Shown here one piece after another: positions 37,459-46,040 of a stretch of 64,000 bases of DNA. Position numbers and translations under genes: made by a program. How positions within the stretch are numbered: position 1 is the first letter of the stretch; each line of letters begins with the position of its first letter. The stretch spans positions 78,077-142,076 of the forward strand of contig JBARZY010000044.1 of assembly GCA_049650345.1 (NCBI GenBank). Direction: 5' to 3'. The notes beneath the pieces were generated by a model that saw only the letters and a program-made list of their open reading frames with translations, was not told the origin of the DNA and did no database searches. This DNA is from Glaciecola sp049650345. GTDB lineage: Bacteria; Pseudomonadota; Gammaproteobacteria; Enterobacterales; Alteromonadaceae.

Positions 37459-38646
37459 ATGTTATCACATTGGCAAGACTTGCTATTACTTAACGAGCAA
37501 CTTAGCGAACAAGAAAAACTGATTCAACAAAGTGCTCACCAATTTGCTCAACAAGAGTTGCAGCCAGGCATTTTAATGGCAAACAGAGAAGGTGTGTTTG
37601 ATAAAAATATTATGCGTAAAATGGGTGATGCTGGATTATTGGGGGCAACCATTGAGGGCTATGGATGTGCAGCCATTAACTATGTGTCATATGGCTTAAT
37701 TGCACGTGAAATTGAACGCGTTGACTCAGGCTATCGAAGTGCCATGAGTGTGCAATCATCATTGGTGATGCACCCTATTAATGTGTTTGGCAGTGAGTCA
37801 CAAAAGCAACAATATTTACCTAAATTAGCGACCGGTGAGTACATCGGCTGTTTTGGGTTAACAGAGCCCGATGCTGGTTCAGATCCTGCCGCAATGAATA
37901 CGCGTGCCAAACGGGTAGAAGGCGGATTTGTATTAACGGGCAATAAGATGTGGATCACCAATAGCCCGATTGCCGATATATTTGTGGTGTGGGCAAAAAT
38001 GAACGATACCATCAACGGCGAAACGCATGACGATATTCATGGGTTTATACTAGAGCGCAAATTTGCTGGTTTAAGCACCCCTGAAATTAAAGGTAAGCAA
38101 TCCCTGAAAGCCTCAATTACGGGTGAGATTGTCATGGACGAAGTGTTTGTACCTGCTGAAAATATTCTGCCTAAGGTAAAAGGCCTAAAAGGCCCATTTA
38201 GTTGCTTGAACATGGCTCGATATGGCATTTCATGGGGCGTGCTTGGCGCTGCCGAGTGCTGTTGGCACCGTGCTCGCGATTACGGATTACAGCGTAAACA
38301 GTTCAATAAACCCCTGGCACAAACCCAATTATTCCAAACCAAACTTGCCGATATGCAAACTGAGATCAGCCTTGGTTTGCAAGCTTCATTGCGGGTAGGG
38401 CGTTTAATAGATGCCAAGCAAATGGATCCCGCGATGATTTCTATGGTAAAACGCAACAATTGTGGCAAAGCCTTAGATATTGCCCGCAAAGCGAGAGACA
38501 TGCATGGCGGTAACGGCATTAGTGATGAATACCATGTTATTCGCCATATGATTAATCTTGAGACCGTTAATACCTATGAAGGCACTTATGATATTCATGG
38601 TTTAATATTAGGTCGCTCGCAAACCGGTTTACAAGCGTTCTTTTAG
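37459..38646 (+). CDS. gcdH: Glutaryl-CoA dehydrogenase (acyl-CoA dehydrogenase family)
   Basis: FAD enzyme that dehydrogenates and decarboxylates glutaryl-CoA to crotonyl-CoA in lysine and tryptophan breakdown. Visible: FGLTEPDAGSDPAAM and GNKMWITNSPIADIFVVWA FAD-binding segments, RYGISWGVLGAAE, and the catalytic Glu in ETVNTYEGTYDIHGLILGR, whose NTYEGT context is characteristic of GcdH. 395 residues. It follows the kinase closely on the same strand, yet its metabolism is unrelated to cell wall, so co-transcription may be incidental. Confidence 0.9.
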   Translation: MLSHWQDLLLLNEQLSEQEKLIQQSAHQFAQQELQPGILMANREGVFDKNIMRKMGDAGLLGATIEGYGCAAINYVSYGLIAREIERVDSGYRSAMSVQSSLVMHPINVFGSESQKQQYLPKLATGEYIGCFGLTEPDAGSDPAAMNTRAKRVEGGFVLTGNKMWITNSPIADIFVVWAKMNDTINGETHDDIHGFILERKFAGLSTPEIKGKQSLKASITGEIVMDEVFVPAENILPKVKGLKGPFSCLNMARYGISWGVLGAAECCWHRARDYGLQRKQFNKPLAQTQLFQTKLADMQTEISLGLQASLRVGRLIDAKQMDPAMISMVKRNNCGKALDIARKARDMHGGNGISDEYHVIRHMINLETVNTYEGTYDIHGLILGRSQTGLQAFF

Positions 38647-38657
38647 CGCTTTATCGC

Positions 38658-39125
38658 TTAAGAACTCGGTGCAATGCTATTCATTACTTTAATCAAGTTA
38701 CTGTTGTATGCGCTGGGTTCAAAGGTCAGCGGCATTTCTGTAATTTTGTCACCACGAGTATTGAGCACTAGTACGCGAGGAAAGCCAGATAAATTATGCT
38801 TTGCAGCAAATGCCTGACCTTCAGATGTGTCATGATCTAGCCGAGCAAACACAAACCCTTTTTGAATGGTGTCTGCTACTAAACTATTGGCCAATACTTG
38901 AGTATCAAGTTTACGACAGCTAGGGCACCAAATGGCCGAATAGTCAGCCAACACTACTTTACCGCTTTGTTCAGCTATTTTGGTAGCGTCTTCTAATGAA
39001 TGCACGGTAAATGGTAACTCTGCTAAAGCAGCCTTGCCAAGCTGAGTATGCACAAGTTTGTTACCAAAATACACCACAGCCACAATGGCAATCAAGCCGA
39101 GTGTTTTAATCAATAGTTTTTGCAT
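38658..39125 (-). CDS. Membrane-anchored thioredoxin-fold protein (DsbD C-domain-like)
   Basis: 155 residues. A single N-terminal hydrophobic segment (residues 5-22) anchors or exports it; then a thioredoxin fold with active site SAIWCPSCRKLD at about residue 68 and the cis-proline loop LSGFPRVLVLNTRGD. The WCPSCRKLD context and the Val-rich flank resemble the periplasmic gamma domain of DsbD. Probably a periplasmic thiol reductase or thiol carrier; the partner is unknown. Convergent with gcdH (11 bases between stops). Confidence 0.82.
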   Translation of the reverse strand: MQKLLIKTLGLIAIVAVVYFGNKLVHTQLGKAALAELPFTVHSLEDATKIAEQSGKVVLADYSAIWCPSCRKLDTQVLANSLVADTIQKGFVFARLDHDTSEGQAFAAKHNLSGFPRVLVLNTRGDKITEMPLTFEPSAYNSNLIKVMNSIAPSS

Positions 39126-39235
39126 TACTGCCCTTTTTTATTACGTTATTCTGAATGATGACTCTACTGAATTACTAAGACCTAACTAAGCAATAAAATA
39201 TTTCAGCTATATGTGCCTAACGTAAAAAGAGTGAA

Positions 39236-40018
39236 TTACCAGCGACGAATAATATCTTCATACAACGACTCATCAAGAAGTGATGGCGATGTTGCCGGTG
39301 GGTTCATAATGCGCTCGATCTCGTCTTGTTCTTGCATCTGGGCAATATTGGTATTAAATGTTTCTATTAGGTTTTTCGCGTTTGGGGTTGTGGCGAGTAA
39401 TGCTACCGACACATCTACAATGAATACTGGTTTACTCGATAGATATAAGGGCTCTTCGCCATTACTCACAAGCAACTTGTTAAATTCTTCTAACATGTAT
39501 TTGTCGGCAATGATGTAATCAACTCGTTGTCCAGCAAGTTGTTGTATATTACCTAAAAAGTCAGTTGCTCTAGCCCAACTTACCGAGCGCTCACCACGGA
39601 GTTGGTCAGTGTTTGCAAACCTGCTTTCTATGCCTAAACGCTGGCGATATATTTTATCAAGGCGAGTTAACTGTTTTGCTTTTTGATATTTAGACGCAAT
39701 GTGTAAGGGTAAGCTTAGATAAGCTTGTGAATACACGTAATTGCTTTGTGGTTCATTTAATGAGTAGTGGTCAATGTAGCCTACAAATTTCCCATTTCTT
39801 AAGCCCGAACCTATCCATGCCTGAGTGGTTGCCGTAATGCTAACGTTTTGATCGGGTAGGGCTTGGGTAACAATATCGTTTGCACGAGCACTGTTGTCAG
39901 ATTTATCAATAAACGTTGATATTTTGTTCCCCACCAATGGCAAGGCAGCCTGAGCACTAAAACAAATGACGCTAAGAATACTAAAACAGACACCCGCTAC
40001 AACGTGTTTCGATTTCAA
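39236..40018 (-). CDS. Periplasmic solute-binding protein, family 3-like, without its transporter
   Basis: 260 residues with a clear signal peptide (cleavage near AQAALP). The rest follows the SBP_bac_3 fold: an early substrate strand, then LRNGKFVGYIDHYSLNEPQSNYVYSQAYL, and later DRVDYIIADKY-like strand QRVDYIIADKYMLEEF. No ABC permease or ATPase is near, and no GGDEF or kinase domain is fused. Orphan proteins of this type occur in many copies in marine gammaproteobacteria; the ligand cannot be read. Downstream of the M28 peptidase on the same strand. Confidence 0.72.
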   Translation of the reverse strand: MKSKHVVAGVCFSILSVICFSAQAALPLVGNKISTFIDKSDNSARANDIVTQALPDQNVSITATTQAWIGSGLRNGKFVGYIDHYSLNEPQSNYVYSQAYLSLPLHIASKYQKAKQLTRLDKIYRQRLGIESRFANTDQLRGERSVSWARATDFLGNIQQLAGQRVDYIIADKYMLEEFNKLLVSNGEEPLYLSSKPVFIVDVSVALLATTPNAKNLIETFNTNIAQMQEQDEIERIMNPPATSPSLLDESLYEDIIRRW

Positions 40019-40128
40019 TCTACACCTCTACATTGGTAAAGTTTATTTGTTATATTAATATAACGAGAAAACACGAGGAATGGATTGCTTACCGCGTGAA
40101 CGAATATCAATCAGTTTGCGCATTGCGT

Positions 40129-41553
40129 TTATTCGCCAAATGCCCCTGCTGCACCGGGGTAAACAACTGGGCTTTCAAAGCCGCTTTGACTCACGCTAGC
40201 TACACCAAAAAAATAATTATCAATCACTACATTTTCAAGGGTAAACTCAGTCACCTTGCCTACATAACGGCTATATTGCCATTGGGGGGCGTCAGTGTAA
40301 CGCCAATAAATTTTGTAACCTTTGAGTTGTGGGTTTTGTGCACTGTTTAACGCTGCCCAACTTAGGGTGGTAGAGGGTTCAACCGCACCTTTGATACTCA
40401 CATTGATGGGCGGTTTAGGTGCCCATGACATACCGGCTAAAGAAACTGCGTTTAATGCAGTGAGTTTAGCGGCATAATCAAAGTCTACCCCGTCGATTGT
40501 GTCGCCGTATACGATACCATCTTCTGTGCGCAAATCTTGATGTTGACGCTGATAGTGTTCATTAGTTTCCATAATGCGTACACCCGGATAACCCACATCG
40601 TTAAAGGGCTTATGGTGCCCACCGCGTCTAAAACGGTCTAATCTATAAACTACCATGGTATCTAAGTTTTCTATGTAAGCATCGGCCATCTTGTCGATAT
40701 ATCTGGCTAAGTTTCTACTGGGTGAATCCACTTCGCCACCGGTAAAGCGTCTTAAACGGGCTTCTTGTTCGGTTTCAGTATTGCGCGTGCCCTCAGCAAA
40801 TATTCGAGCAGTAGTATTATTGATAACACCATTTACACCCTCAATATTGCCAATCATGTCGTTATTCAGCACGGCTTTTAATTGCCAATTGTTTGCTTGC
40901 GCATACTCTGCCAGTATTTGCCCGCCAAACAAACCTTGTTCCTCACCGGCAAGTGCTGCGTACACAATACTGCCATTGAACTGGTATTGACTTAGTACTC
41001 TTGCGGCTTCTAATGTGCCTGCCACGCCCGACGCATTATCGTTGGCACCCGGTGAGTCACTGGTAAAATCCATTACGTCAGAAACGCGTGAATCAATATC
41101 ACCACTCATTAATACATACTTATTAGGATCGCTTGTACCTTTTTGAATAGCAATCACACTTACCACTTCTGTGGCATCGGGAATTCGACGCTCACCTGAA
41201 ATAACTTGTGATTGAAAAAACACTTCAAGGCAGCCACCGCATTCAGCCGAAATTTTATCAAATTCGGCTTTTATCCATCGTCTTGCTGCGCCAATACCGC
41301 GGGTGTCAGATTCAGTTTCCGACAAAGTATGACGCGTGCCAAAACTAACCAGTGTGCTTATGTCTTGTTCGATGCGTTTTGCAGAAATTTGCTTCGCTAT
41401 TGTGTGGAGGACCTCAGGTGTATTTACCGTGTTATCAACGGCTGCAGATAGTTGCTGTGCGCTAAGCGATGCACTAGTGAAAAATAGCGCTGCGCTACAC
41501 ATGCTAACAGCAAATGTTTTTACGCGATTGACACAATGGTTATTCAGTAACAT
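40129..41553 (-). CDS. Exported M28 family peptidase with C-terminal fibronectin-like domain
   Basis: Periplasmic or secreted aminopeptidase-like protein. The start at 41553 has GGAG six bases ahead and begins a signal peptide ending near SLSAQQ (474 residues). The M28 domain runs from about residue 70 to 350, with PGANDNASG, AGEEQGLFG and a terminal NEHYQRQH. The first metal motif reads MSGDIDSRVSD, with Asp where the family usually has His (HxD). Residues about 375-474 look like a fibronectin type III domain (PPINVSIKGAVEPSTTLSW). ATGs at 41601 and 41625 are in frame but weaker. Confidence 0.83.
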   Translation of the reverse strand: MLLNNHCVNRVKTFAVSMCSAALFFTSASLSAQQLSAAVDNTVNTPEVLHTIAKQISAKRIEQDISTLVSFGTRHTLSETESDTRGIGAARRWIKAEFDKISAECGGCLEVFFQSQVISGERRIPDATEVVSVIAIQKGTSDPNKYVLMSGDIDSRVSDVMDFTSDSPGANDNASGVAGTLEAARVLSQYQFNGSIVYAALAGEEQGLFGGQILAEYAQANNWQLKAVLNNDMIGNIEGVNGVINNTTARIFAEGTRNTETEQEARLRRFTGGEVDSPSRNLARYIDKMADAYIENLDTMVVYRLDRFRRGGHHKPFNDVGYPGVRIMETNEHYQRQHQDLRTEDGIVYGDTIDGVDFDYAAKLTALNAVSLAGMSWAPKPPINVSIKGAVEPSTTLSWAALNSAQNPQLKGYKIYWRYTDAPQWQYSRYVGKVTEFTLENVVIDNYFFGVASVSQSGFESPVVYPGAAGAFGE

Positions 41554-41581
41554 AAGATCTCCAATTTTGCTGTATAAAAGC

Positions 41582-42277
41582 TTAGATATAGGCGTAGGCA
41601 TCACCAAATAAATGATTGCTATCAAGCCCTAATGGGACAAATGCGTCTCTTATTACGGCTGACATTTCAAAGCGACCCGCTGTATACACCTGTGTATCGC
41701 TTAAGCTGGTGAAGTCTGCCATTACCGCTTGGTGTACCATGCCTGTTTTGCCTTCCCAATCGGCGTTTGGGTTTTCTACTACGGGTATAAATATGAAATG
41801 AGGGTGCAATGTGGCCAGTGCAGATAAGTCGTCTGCTTCATATAGGTCTTCAGCGTTTTTGGCACCCCAATATAAGTGTATATCGCGCTGTGGCTGTTGT
41901 TGTAAGCAGCTTAATACAATTGATTTGGCGTATGAGTACCCTGTACCACCTGCTATCACAATAAGAGGGCGCTCAGATTCGCGTAAAAATGCATTGCCCA
42001 AACCAATCTCTACGGTAAGCGATTGCTCTTGGCGGGCCTTCTCTACTACTTCATATGCATAGCTGTTGTCTGGGGTTGCGCCAATATGCAGCTCAATTAA
42101 ATTATCTTGCGAGGGCATGCTAGCTATTGAAAAGGGGCGTTTGTCGCCTTCGCCCATTACGACCTGTAAATATTGGCCGGGTTTAAAATTGATGGCTTGC
42201 TGTGCATCTAGTATTAGTTTTAGCACATAAGGGGTAAGCGGTTCTATACTTACCACTTTGCTTTGTACGGTTATCAT
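41582..42277 (-). CDS. fre: NAD(P)H-flavin reductase
   Basis: Reduces free flavins with NAD(P)H (Fre/LuxG family). FAD-type beta-barrel with RPFSIASMPSQDNLIELHIG, then NAD-binding VIAGGTGYSYAKSIVLSCL and a final FGDAYAYI. 231 residues, as in E. coli Fre (233). It follows ubiD by about 47 bases; the ubiD-fre pair is conserved in gammaproteobacteria and fits the need of UbiD for prenylated flavin. Confidence 0.94.
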   Translation of the reverse strand: MITVQSKVVSIEPLTPYVLKLILDAQQAINFKPGQYLQVVMGEGDKRPFSIASMPSQDNLIELHIGATPDNSYAYEVVEKARQEQSLTVEIGLGNAFLRESERPLIVIAGGTGYSYAKSIVLSCLQQQPQRDIHLYWGAKNAEDLYEADDLSALATLHPHFIFIPVVENPNADWEGKTGMVHQAVMADFTSLSDTQVYTAGRFEMSAVIRDAFVPLGLDSNHLFGDAYAYI

Positions 42278-42324
42278 GTTGTTCCTAAGTTTGGTGTTGC
42301 GATGTTATTGGTATGAACGCCTTA

Positions 42325-43794
42325 TTATTTTAATAAGCCCAATTCATCCCAAATATCATCTACTTTTTGCTTCACGGCTTCATCCATAATAATGGGGGTT
42401 CCCCATTCTCTGTCAGTTTCACCGGGCATTTTGTTGGTTGCATCTAAGCCCATTTTCGAGCCTAAGCCAGATACTGGCGATGCAAAGTCTAAATAATCAA
42501 TTGGGGTATTTTCTATCAATGTTGTGTCTCGTGCGGGGTCCATTCTGGTAGTTATCGCCCAAATGACATCATTCCAATCGCGTGCATTTACGTCGTCGTC
42601 ACATACTATCACAAATTTGGTATACATGAATTGGCGTAAAAATGACCAAACGCCCATCATCACCCGTTTCGCATGGCCTGGATATTGTTTTTTCATGGTC
42701 ACTACAGCCATGCGATATGAACAGCCCTCTGGAGGCAAATAAAAATCCACAATTTCAGGAAACTGCTTTTGCAAAATAGGCACAAATACTTCATTTAACG
42801 CAACCCCTAAAATAGCGGGTTCATCGGGTGGTCTGCCGGTATAAGTTGAGTGATAAATAGGATTGTCACGATGCGTAATATGCGTGACCGTCATCACCGG
42901 AAAATCATCAACTTCATTGTAATAGCCAGTATGATCGCCGTAAGGCCCCTCTGGCGCGGTTTCGTCTTGTGCGATGTAACCTTCCAACACAATTTCGGCG
43001 CTAGCAGGCACTTGCAGATCGTTGGAAACCGATTTAACTACCTCGGTTTTATCGCCGCGCAGCAAACCTGCAAAAGCATACTCAGATAAGGTATCTGGTA
43101 CAGGGGTAACGGCACCCAATATCGTGGCTGGATCTGCACCTAATGCAACCGACACTGGATAAGGCTCACCAGGGTGAGTTTGACACCATTCCCTAAAATC
43201 GAGTGCACCGCCTCGGTGCGACAACCACCGCATAATAATCTTGTTTTTGCCAATCACTTGTTGGCGATAAATACCTAAATTTTGGCGTTTTTTGTGCGGG
43301 CCTCTTGTTACACTCAAACCCCAAGTAATTAAAGGTGCAGCGTCACCTGGCCAACATCTTTGAATGGGTAGTTTACCCAAATCAACCTTGTCGCCTTCAA
43401 TGACATTTTGCTGACACGGCGCTCGTTTAACGACTTTCGCGGGCATGTTCAATACCTGCTTGAACACAGGGATTTTACTCATAAGATCTTTGAGTCCCTT
43501 AGGCGGCTCGGGCTCTTTTAAGAAGGCCAATAACTTGCCAACTTCTCTGAGTGCTTCTACTGATTCTTGCCCCATGCCCAATGCAACGCGTTCCGGCGTG
43601 CCAAATAGGTTAGCCAACACTGGCATGTTATGGCCTTTAGGGTTTTCAAATAAAATAGCAGGGCCACCCGCACGCAATGTACGGTCGGCTATTTCGGTCA
43701 TTTCTAAATCGGTATCAATGGGCATGGTAACGCGTTTAAGTTGACCAATTTTTTCAAGCTGAGCAATAAAATCACGTAAATCTTTATACTTCAT
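42325..43794 (-). CDS. ubiD: 4-hydroxy-3-polyprenylbenzoate decarboxylase
   Basis: Prenylated-FMN decarboxylase of ubiquinone synthesis. Start MKYKDLRDFIAQLE matches E. coli UbiD; a GTG at 43806 would add four residues. Catalytic region WLSHRGGALDFREW, substrate and manganese residues around EIVLEGYI and GPYGDHTGYYNE, and a C-terminal VDDIWDELGLL. About 489 residues. Upstream of fre in the same unit. No ubiX is in the window. Confidence 0.96.
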   Translation of the reverse strand: MKYKDLRDFIAQLEKIGQLKRVTMPIDTDLEMTEIADRTLRAGGPAILFENPKGHNMPVLANLFGTPERVALGMGQESVEALREVGKLLAFLKEPEPPKGLKDLMSKIPVFKQVLNMPAKVVKRAPCQQNVIEGDKVDLGKLPIQRCWPGDAAPLITWGLSVTRGPHKKRQNLGIYRQQVIGKNKIIMRWLSHRGGALDFREWCQTHPGEPYPVSVALGADPATILGAVTPVPDTLSEYAFAGLLRGDKTEVVKSVSNDLQVPASAEIVLEGYIAQDETAPEGPYGDHTGYYNEVDDFPVMTVTHITHRDNPIYHSTYTGRPPDEPAILGVALNEVFVPILQKQFPEIVDFYLPPEGCSYRMAVVTMKKQYPGHAKRVMMGVWSFLRQFMYTKFVIVCDDDVNARDWNDVIWAITTRMDPARDTTLIENTPIDYLDFASPVSGLGSKMGLDATNKMPGETDREWGTPIIMDEAVKQKVDDIWDELGLLK

Positions 43795-44001
43795 GGTGTA
43801 AGGCACTTATAAAAAGGTAACACGCAGTAATGCGTTTAATTGTGCTTATAATACAGTAAAATCACCAAATGAGATTACCCAATACACTAATTACGCGCTA
43901 ATTTTATATTGATGGGGGTTTGTACTTGAACAATTGACCTATTTGCCGATAAGACTTTATTAGTAATATCGCTTTATCACATAAATTTAATAGGGGTAGT
44001 T

Positions 44002-44637
44002 ATGACAATCGCACGTAGCACTGCAAGCATCATACTATTTGTGCTTACAATGAGTTGCACAGGCATGCTAAAAGCACAAGAGTTAGAAGCCGTTCAATTA
44101 TATTCGCAAGATGAACTCATTAGGCTAATTAATAACAATCAGCATTTAAATCAAGTTGAGCAAGACCGCTGTCAATTGGTACAAGATATTGAAGCGCGTG
44201 CCGACGTTATGCGTATTCCTGCTTATCAATTTTTGTGGGGTGATATGCTTGCTTGGGGTGTGTGTGTTGATGTGAACGCAGTACAAGGCGTTTATTACAT
44301 GCGGGCTGCCGCCGACCAAGGCTTACCTGCTGCGCTAGAGCAATTAGGTCGTTATCATGCAAGTGGTAAGCTGGTACAAGAAGATAAGCAACGTGCTGTT
44401 ATGTATTTACGTGAGGCATCAGCGCTTGGTAGCCTAAAAGCCCAATTACAACTGGCTGAACTATTTATTGATGGCTATGGCAGCCCATATGATTTTGAAG
44501 ATTTATATCATTGGTTGTACAACGCAATAACTAGCGATAGAAGCACGCATCAAAAAATTGCGGTTTATATGGGCGAACTGGAAGCCCTTATGCATCCACG
44601 GGCAGTGCGTAATGCACGTAAACCCTTGATAGACTAG
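44002..44637 (+). CDS. motX: Sodium-driven polar flagellar motor protein MotX
   Basis: Periplasmic T-ring component of Na+-driven polar flagella (Vibrio type), which with MotY holds the PomAB stator. 211 residues with a signal peptide (cleavage near LKAQE). Diagnostic segments: DRCQLVQDIEARADVMRIP, AYQFLWGDMLAWGVCVD and GYGSPYDFEDLYHWLYNAI. The centre is built of Sel1-type repeats (AADQGLPAALEQLGRYH, ASALGSLKAQLQLAELF). It stands alone with its own terminator; no other flagellar gene is in the window, as is common for motX. Confidence 0.92.
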   Translation: MTIARSTASIILFVLTMSCTGMLKAQELEAVQLYSQDELIRLINNNQHLNQVEQDRCQLVQDIEARADVMRIPAYQFLWGDMLAWGVCVDVNAVQGVYYMRAAADQGLPAALEQLGRYHASGKLVQEDKQRAVMYLREASALGSLKAQLQLAELFIDGYGSPYDFEDLYHWLYNAITSDRSTHQKIAVYMGELEALMHPRAVRNARKPLID

Positions 44638-44654
44638 TATCGTAATAGCCATAT

Positions 44655-44682
44655 AAAAACCAAGCATTGGCTTGGTTTTTTT
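44655..44682 (+). terminator. Intrinsic terminator of motX
   Basis: AACCAAGC (44658-44665) pairs with GCTTGGTT (44670-44677), with a 4-base loop, flanking A and T runs, 18 bases after the stop. Confidence 0.88.
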
Positions 44683-44750
44683 GTGCCTAAATAAAAGTGA
44701 ATGTGATATGTTTTATTATCAACACGTACAATTTTACTTTAGGACTTAAC

Positions 44751-45932
44751 ATGGCTCAAATAGGCACTCCATTCTCTCGTAATGCAACAAAGGTTATGCT
44801 TTTAGGATCGGGTGAACTTGGAAAAGAAGTGGCTATAGCCCTAAAGCGCTTGGGCTGTGAAGTGATTGCCTTAGACCGTTATGAAAATGCACCGGCCATG
44901 CAAATTGCTGACAAGCATTACGTATTGTCTATGCTTGACGGCGAGCGTTTGCGCAATATTGTGCACACCGAACAACCGCATTATATCGTGCCTGAAATTG
45001 AGGCCATTGCTACCGCGACTTTGCTTTCCTTAGAAGAAGAAGGTTTTAACGTGGTGCCTAGTGCAAAAGCTGCTCACTTAACCATGAATAGAGAAGGCAT
45101 TCGACGGCTGGTTGCTGACGACTTGGGCATTCCAACATCACGTTTTGTATTTGCGCAAACCGAACAAGAATTTGTAGCGGGTGTTGCAAACATAGGTTAT
45201 CCATGTTTCGTTAAGCCTATTATGAGCTCGTCGGGTAAAGGTCAAAGTTTGCTGCGCAGTCAAGACGATTTACAAGCAGCTTGGCAGTATGCGCAAGAGG
45301 GCGGGCGTGCCGGAATGGGAAAAGTGATTGTTGAAGGATTTGTTGATTTTGATTATGAGATTACCTTACTGACCGTAAGGCATATAAATGGTACCAGCTT
45401 TTGCGAACCTATTGGTCATCGCCAAGAAAATGGCGATTACAGAGAGTCTTGGCAACCACAAGCTATGTCTGGTGAAGCCCTACAAAAAGCACAATCTATT
45501 GCCGAGCAGGTAACTTCTTCTTTAGGCGGATATGGTCTATTTGGTGTCGAACTATTTGTAAAGGGCGACGATGTGATTTTTAGTGAAGTATCGCCAAGAC
45601 CCCATGATACGGGCATGGTAACGCTTATATCTCAAGATTTATCTGAGTTTGATTTACACGCAAGGGCATTTTTGCAATTGCCCATTCCGAACATTGGCTT
45701 TAGAAAACCATCGGTGTCTGTGGCCTTATTAGTAGAGGGCGAATCAAACAATGTTGAATTTTCTAATTTACAAGAAGTATTGAGCTTACCCAATACCGAT
45801 TTACGTTTATTCGGCAAGCCAGAAGTAAAAGGCTTACGTAGAATGGGGGTTGCTTTGGCATTTGATGATGATCTAGAAGTTGCGTTGAGCAAAGGGTTAC
45901 ATATGGCTACAGCTCTTGAAGCTAAGGTCTAA
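44751..45932 (+). CDS. purT: Formate-dependent phosphoribosylglycinamide formyltransferase
   Basis: ATP-grasp enzyme making formyl-GAR from GAR, formate and ATP, a folate-independent purine step. N-terminal VMLLGSGELGKEVAIALKRLG, ATP-grasp elements CFVKPIMSSSGKGQSLL and VIVEGFVDFDYEITLLTVR, and metal-binding FSEVSPRPHDTGMVTL. ATG 44751, preceded by TTAGGAC, gives 393 residues (E. coli 392); an upstream ATG at 44697 would add 18 unsupported residues. Confidence 0.96.
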   Translation: MAQIGTPFSRNATKVMLLGSGELGKEVAIALKRLGCEVIALDRYENAPAMQIADKHYVLSMLDGERLRNIVHTEQPHYIVPEIEAIATATLLSLEEEGFNVVPSAKAAHLTMNREGIRRLVADDLGIPTSRFVFAQTEQEFVAGVANIGYPCFVKPIMSSSGKGQSLLRSQDDLQAAWQYAQEGGRAGMGKVIVEGFVDFDYEITLLTVRHINGTSFCEPIGHRQENGDYRESWQPQAMSGEALQKAQSIAEQVTSSLGGYGLFGVELFVKGDDVIFSEVSPRPHDTGMVTLISQDLSEFDLHARAFLQLPIPNIGFRKPSVSVALLVEGESNNVEFSNLQEVLSLPNTDLRLFGKPEVKGLRRMGVALAFDDDLEVALSKGLHMATALEAKV

Positions 45933-46040
45933 TAGTTAACACTGTGACCGATGCGCAAATTTCACGCAAATAGATGTGTTCGTCTTCATATTGCTTTATA
46001 CTTGCCACTATGAAAATAAAATACAGAACAAGTTACTAAT

